Below are positions 55,840-58,249 of a stretch of 58,249 bases of DNA, piece after piece (position 1 is the first letter of the stretch; every line of letters starts with the position of its first letter). The position numbers and the translations under genes were made by a program. This DNA comes from Chlorobiaceae bacterium (GTDB lineage: Bacteria > Bacteroidota > Chlorobiia > Chlorobiales > Chlorobiaceae). The stretch covers positions 1-58,249 of the forward strand of contig JAAXXK010000013.1 of the NCBI GenBank assembly GCA_013334525.1, in the 5' to 3' direction. The notes under the pieces were generated by a model. That model did not search any database and was not told the DNA's origin. It saw nothing but the letters and a program-made list of their open reading frames with translations.

Positions 55840-56598
55840 TCAGGCCTTCTCTGCGCCCTCTGCTTCCTCTTCGGCCGGTCCCTCTTCCATCTCGGCAAGA
55901 ACCTCCTGTTCGACCTGCAATGCACGGGCATTGATGATCGTATCGGCAACTGCCTTGACCATGAGGTCGATCGAGCGGATGGCATCGTCGTTTGCCGGAA
56001 TCACGAAATCGACTTCGTCAGGATCGCAGTTGGTGTCGACCATGGCGAAAATCGGGATACCGAGTGTGCGGGCTTCCTTGATGGCGATGTGCTCTTTCTT
56101 GATATCGACCACAAACAGTGCCGCAGGCAGCCTGTTCATGTTGGCGATACCGCCGAGGATTCGTACGAGCTTGTCTTTTTCACGAAGGAGCATGAGGCGC
56201 TCTTTCTTGGTGATCATGTCGAAGGTTCCGTCCGTCTCCATCCTGTCGATGGAGTTCATGCGCCTGATGCTCTGGCGAATGGTGGAGAAGTTGGTCAGCA
56301 TGCCGCCAAGCCAGCGCTCGCAGACATACGGCATTCCTGCGCGTTCCGCCTGTTCCGAGATGATGACCTTGGCCTGCTTCTTCGTGCCGACGAGCATGAT
56401 TTCCCTTCCGGTCTGGGCAATGGCTTCGATTGCCTTTATGGCCTCTTCGGCCATGACGAGGGTTTTCTTGAGATCGATGATGTGAACGCCGTTCTTCTCC
56501 ATGAAGATGTACGGCTTCATTTTCGGGCTCCAGCGGCGGGCGAGGTGACCGAAGTGCACGCCGGCCTTGAGCATTTCTTCAAGCTGAAAGTGTGACAT
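55840..56598 (-). CDS. rpsB: 30S ribosomal protein S2
   Basis: 252 residues from ATG 56598 (a second ATG at 56604 is possible; AAGGATG lies upstream). Signatures: [42 protein letters not shown] and [24 protein letters not shown]. The C-terminus is acidic and Ala/Glu-rich. It is the first gene of rpsB-tsf-pyrH. Confidence 0.98.
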   Translation of the reverse strand: MSHFQLEEMLKAGVHFGHLARRWSPKMKPYIFMEKNGVHIIDLKKTLVMAEEAIKAIEAIAQTGREIMLVGTKKQAKVIISEQAERAGMPYVCERWLGGMLTNFSTIRQSIRRMNSIDRMETDGTFDMITKKERLMLLREKDKLVRILGGIANMNRLPAALFVVDIKKEHIAIKEARTLGIPIFAMVDTNCDPDEVDFVIPANDDAIRSIDLMVKAVADTIINARALQVEQEVLAEMEEGPAEEEAEGAEKA

Positions 56599-56740
56599 TG
56601 TCATCCTTTTATTTTAGTTGTTACCTCTACCCTGTCTCTGTCCATGGGTATCCGGCACCATGGTGCCGGACACTTCCCCTGAACCTCATCCGAATAACCG
56701 GAATAACAGGATATGCGATTTGAGTAATGAAAAAACGATA

Positions 56741-57130
56741 TCAGCGTTTCGAGAACTGGAAGGATTTACGAGCCTTCTTGCGGCCGTATTTCTTTCTCTC
56801 GACCATTCGGGGATCTCTGGTAAGGAGACGGTCTTTGCGGAGCAGTGCGCGGATCGATTCGTCGAATTCGACAAGAGCCCTTGCGATGCCAAGGCTGACT
56901 GCGCCGGACTGGCCGGTAACACCGCCGCCACGCACGTTGACCTTGATATCGAACTCGTTGAGTTTTTCGGCGGCAACCAGCGGTTTCAACGCCTGGCTTC
57001 TTTTGAACTCATCCTTGAAATACTCTTCGACCGGAAGCTTGTTGATCACGATCCTTCCCTTGCCCGGCGACATAAATACTCTTGCGACCGAGGTTTTACG
57101 GCGGCCTACAGTATCGATAACCTCTTTCAT
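56741..57130 (-). CDS. rpsI: 30S ribosomal protein S9
   Basis: 129 residues: [52 protein letters not shown], and the C-terminal [17 protein letters not shown] that reaches the P-site tRNA. It follows rplM by 15 bp, the usual pair. Confidence 0.98.
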   Translation of the reverse strand: MKEVIDTVGRRKTSVARVFMSPGKGRIVINKLPVEEYFKDEFKRSQALKPLVAAEKLNEFDIKVNVRGGGVTGQSGAVSLGIARALVEFDESIRALLRKDRLLTRDPRMVERKKYGRKKARKSFQFSKR

Positions 57131-57145
57131 CAGTATAGGTTGTGT

Positions 57146-57598
57146 TTATTGATTGACTTTCATTTCCACCGGGCACTGTGCGGCATGCGGATGCTCTGTG
57201 CCTGCATATACTTTCAGTTTCCTGAACAGCTGCCTGCCGAGGTTGTTATGCGGAAGCATACCCCAGACTGCGTGCTCGATCACCTTCTCCGGTTTTTTAC
57301 GAAGCACATCCTTCACCTTCTCGATCCTGACACCACCCGGGTAATGGGAGTGCGAGAAATAGGTCTTGTCATCCTGCTTCTTGCCGGTCAGAGCGACCTT
57401 CTCGGCATTGGTCACGACCACAAAATCACCGGTATCGATATGCGGGGTGAACTGCGGCTTGTGCTTTCCTCTCAGAACGGTTGCTATCTGAACGGCCAGC
57501 CTGCCAAGCACCTGGTCCTCCGCATCAATGACATACCATACCTTTTCCACCTCAGTCGGCTTGGCTGAGTATGTTTTAAAACTTAACGTCTTGCTCAT
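57146..57598 (-). CDS. rplM: 50S ribosomal protein L13
   Basis: 150 residues with the family core [43 protein letters not shown] and [24 protein letters not shown]. It is the first gene of the rplM-rpsI pair. Divergent from der, with a 168-bp AT-rich promoter region between. Confidence 0.98.
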   Translation of the reverse strand: MSKTLSFKTYSAKPTEVEKVWYVIDAEDQVLGRLAVQIATVLRGKHKPQFTPHIDTGDFVVVTNAEKVALTGKKQDDKTYFSHSHYPGGVRIEKVKDVLRKKPEKVIEHAVWGMLPHNNLGRQLFRKLKVYAGTEHPHAAQCPVEMKVNQ

Positions 57599-57766
57599 GC
57601 TTCTCTATGGGATTAACTGGTCTATTCCGAAAAATAAAGTTGAGCAATGTAATTTATTTCGATTAATTCTACAAACTATTATACCTTGTTCTTCTTGCAG
57701 AACACCCAACCGAAAGGAAACAGAGCCGCAGATGTGTATGCTGCGGACGTTTACGATGCTTAAGAC

Positions 57767-58249
57767 ATGAAACCACTGATCGCTCTCGTAGGCCGACCGA
57801 ATGTCGGCAAATCAACCCTTTTCAACAGGATTCTCAGGCAGCAAAGCGCCATCGTCGATCCAACGCCCGGAGTGACGAGGGACAGGCACATCTGTCCGGG
57901 GGAGTGGCAGGGTAAGCAGTTCCTGCTCATGGATACCGGCGGATACGCGCCGGAGAACGACACGATGAGCATTGCGATGCTCGAACAGACGATGCACGCG
58001 TTCAAGGATGCCGATGCGATCATATTCGTCGTCGATGCCCGTTCGGGACTCACCTATGTCGACCTCGACATCATCAAGCTCCTCCAGAGGACATTCAGCG
58101 AAAAGAAAATATTCTTCGTGGTCAACAAGGTGGACAACCCGCAGGTTGCCCTCGAAGCCGCAGGCCTTGTCAGAAGCGGATTCACCGACCCCTATTACAT
58201 CTCGGCCAGGGATGGAAGCGGCGTGGCCGACATGCTCGACGACGTGCTC
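57767..58249 (+). CDS. der: Ribosome-assembly GTPase Der (EngA), 3' end outside the window
   Basis: The first 161 codons of a double-GTPase 50S assembly factor. G1 is [15 protein letters not shown]2 PGVTRDR, G3 DTGGY, and G4 NKVDNP. Only the first G domain is visible; the second G and KH domains should lie beyond the right edge. Confidence 0.95.
   Translation, partial: MKPLIALVGRPNVGKSTLFNRILRQQSAIVDPTPGVTRDRHICPGEWQGKQFLLMDTGGYAPENDTMSIAMLEQTMHAFKDADAIIFVVDARSGLTYVDLDIIKLLQRTFSEKKIFFVVNKVDNPQVALEAAGLVRSGFTDPYYISARDGSGVADMLDDVL

Noticed and set aside
57599-57766. tRNA or small RNA between rplM and der
   Set aside because: AT-rich promoter-like sequence; no cloverleaf or strong stem found.

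Overview
This window looks like a chromosomal segment of a green sulfur bacterium (Chlorobiaceae, Chlorobium/Chlorobaculum type; genus not resolved). The evidence is a CruA-type lycopene cyclase gene, a divergent bchV/bchQ-like pair for chlorosome bacteriochlorophyll, a form IV RuBisCO-like protein, an Nfn-type ferredoxin/NADP(H) transhydrogenase, and the family's usual dense gene packing. No rRNA, tRNA or CRISPR array was seen. The last gene (der) runs off the right edge.

Layout. 0.1-6.9 kb: lipid kinase, Sua5, an outer-membrane HhH protein, and the rluB-scpB-hisA-hisH run. 7.1-13.5 kb: nfnAB, nikR, then a nickel/cobalt ECF transporter operon (outer-membrane protein, cbiM, PDGLE protein, cbiQ, cbiO) preceded by two tandem NikR-type operators. 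13.6-25.8 kb: mixed housekeeping (DUF1499, NYN RNase with a repeat tail, HemH-like chelatase, HlyD adaptor, hisI, menG/ubiE, thioesterase, LOG protein, DUF2147, ligA, cruA, lolD). 26.2-42.6 kb: a metal-acquisition island. modDABC is on the plus strand. Converging on it is a co-directional minus-strand run of eleven genes: tetrapyrrole-type methyltransferase, TonB receptor, FecC, FecE, class I methyltransferase, lipoprotein FecB, a binding protein without signal peptide, a HypB/CobW-like GTPase, a stand-alone ABC-type ATPase, a second TonB receptor and a small Moco-domain protein. The molbindin gene mop follows. 42.6-51.7 kb: a broken REP-associated transposase, SDRs, a small stress-membrane trio, lptE, the RuBisCO-like protein with SDR, LsrF-like aldolase and aldolase/SDR fusion, then bchV. 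52-58.2 kb: bchQ, recX, pyrH-tsf-rpsB, rpsI-rplM, der.

The most interesting system is the 26-42 kb island. Reading the promoters by eye shows a 24-bp motif CGTTATA-N10-(C/T)ATAACG, the form and spacing of the E. coli ModE operator. It occurs upstream of modD (two copies), upstream of the tetrapyrrole-type methyltransferase that heads the long minus-strand run, upstream of the first TonB receptor, and next to the start of the second. This ties two TonB receptors, a siderophore-type ABC importer, two methyltransferases and an uncharacterised cytoplasmic trio (binding protein, GTPase, ATPase) to molybdenum/tungsten status. It suggests an outer-membrane-to-cytoplasm uptake and handling route for a molybdenum or tungsten complex, or for another chelate needed when Mo is scarce. 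The site match is seen directly; the function is inference.

Other signals are 9-bp-period repeats in inverted arrangement at 3' gene ends at three loci, REP-like palindromes with the RAYT relic, a strongly structured element between modC and the Moco-domain gene, and palindromes between bchV and bchQ.
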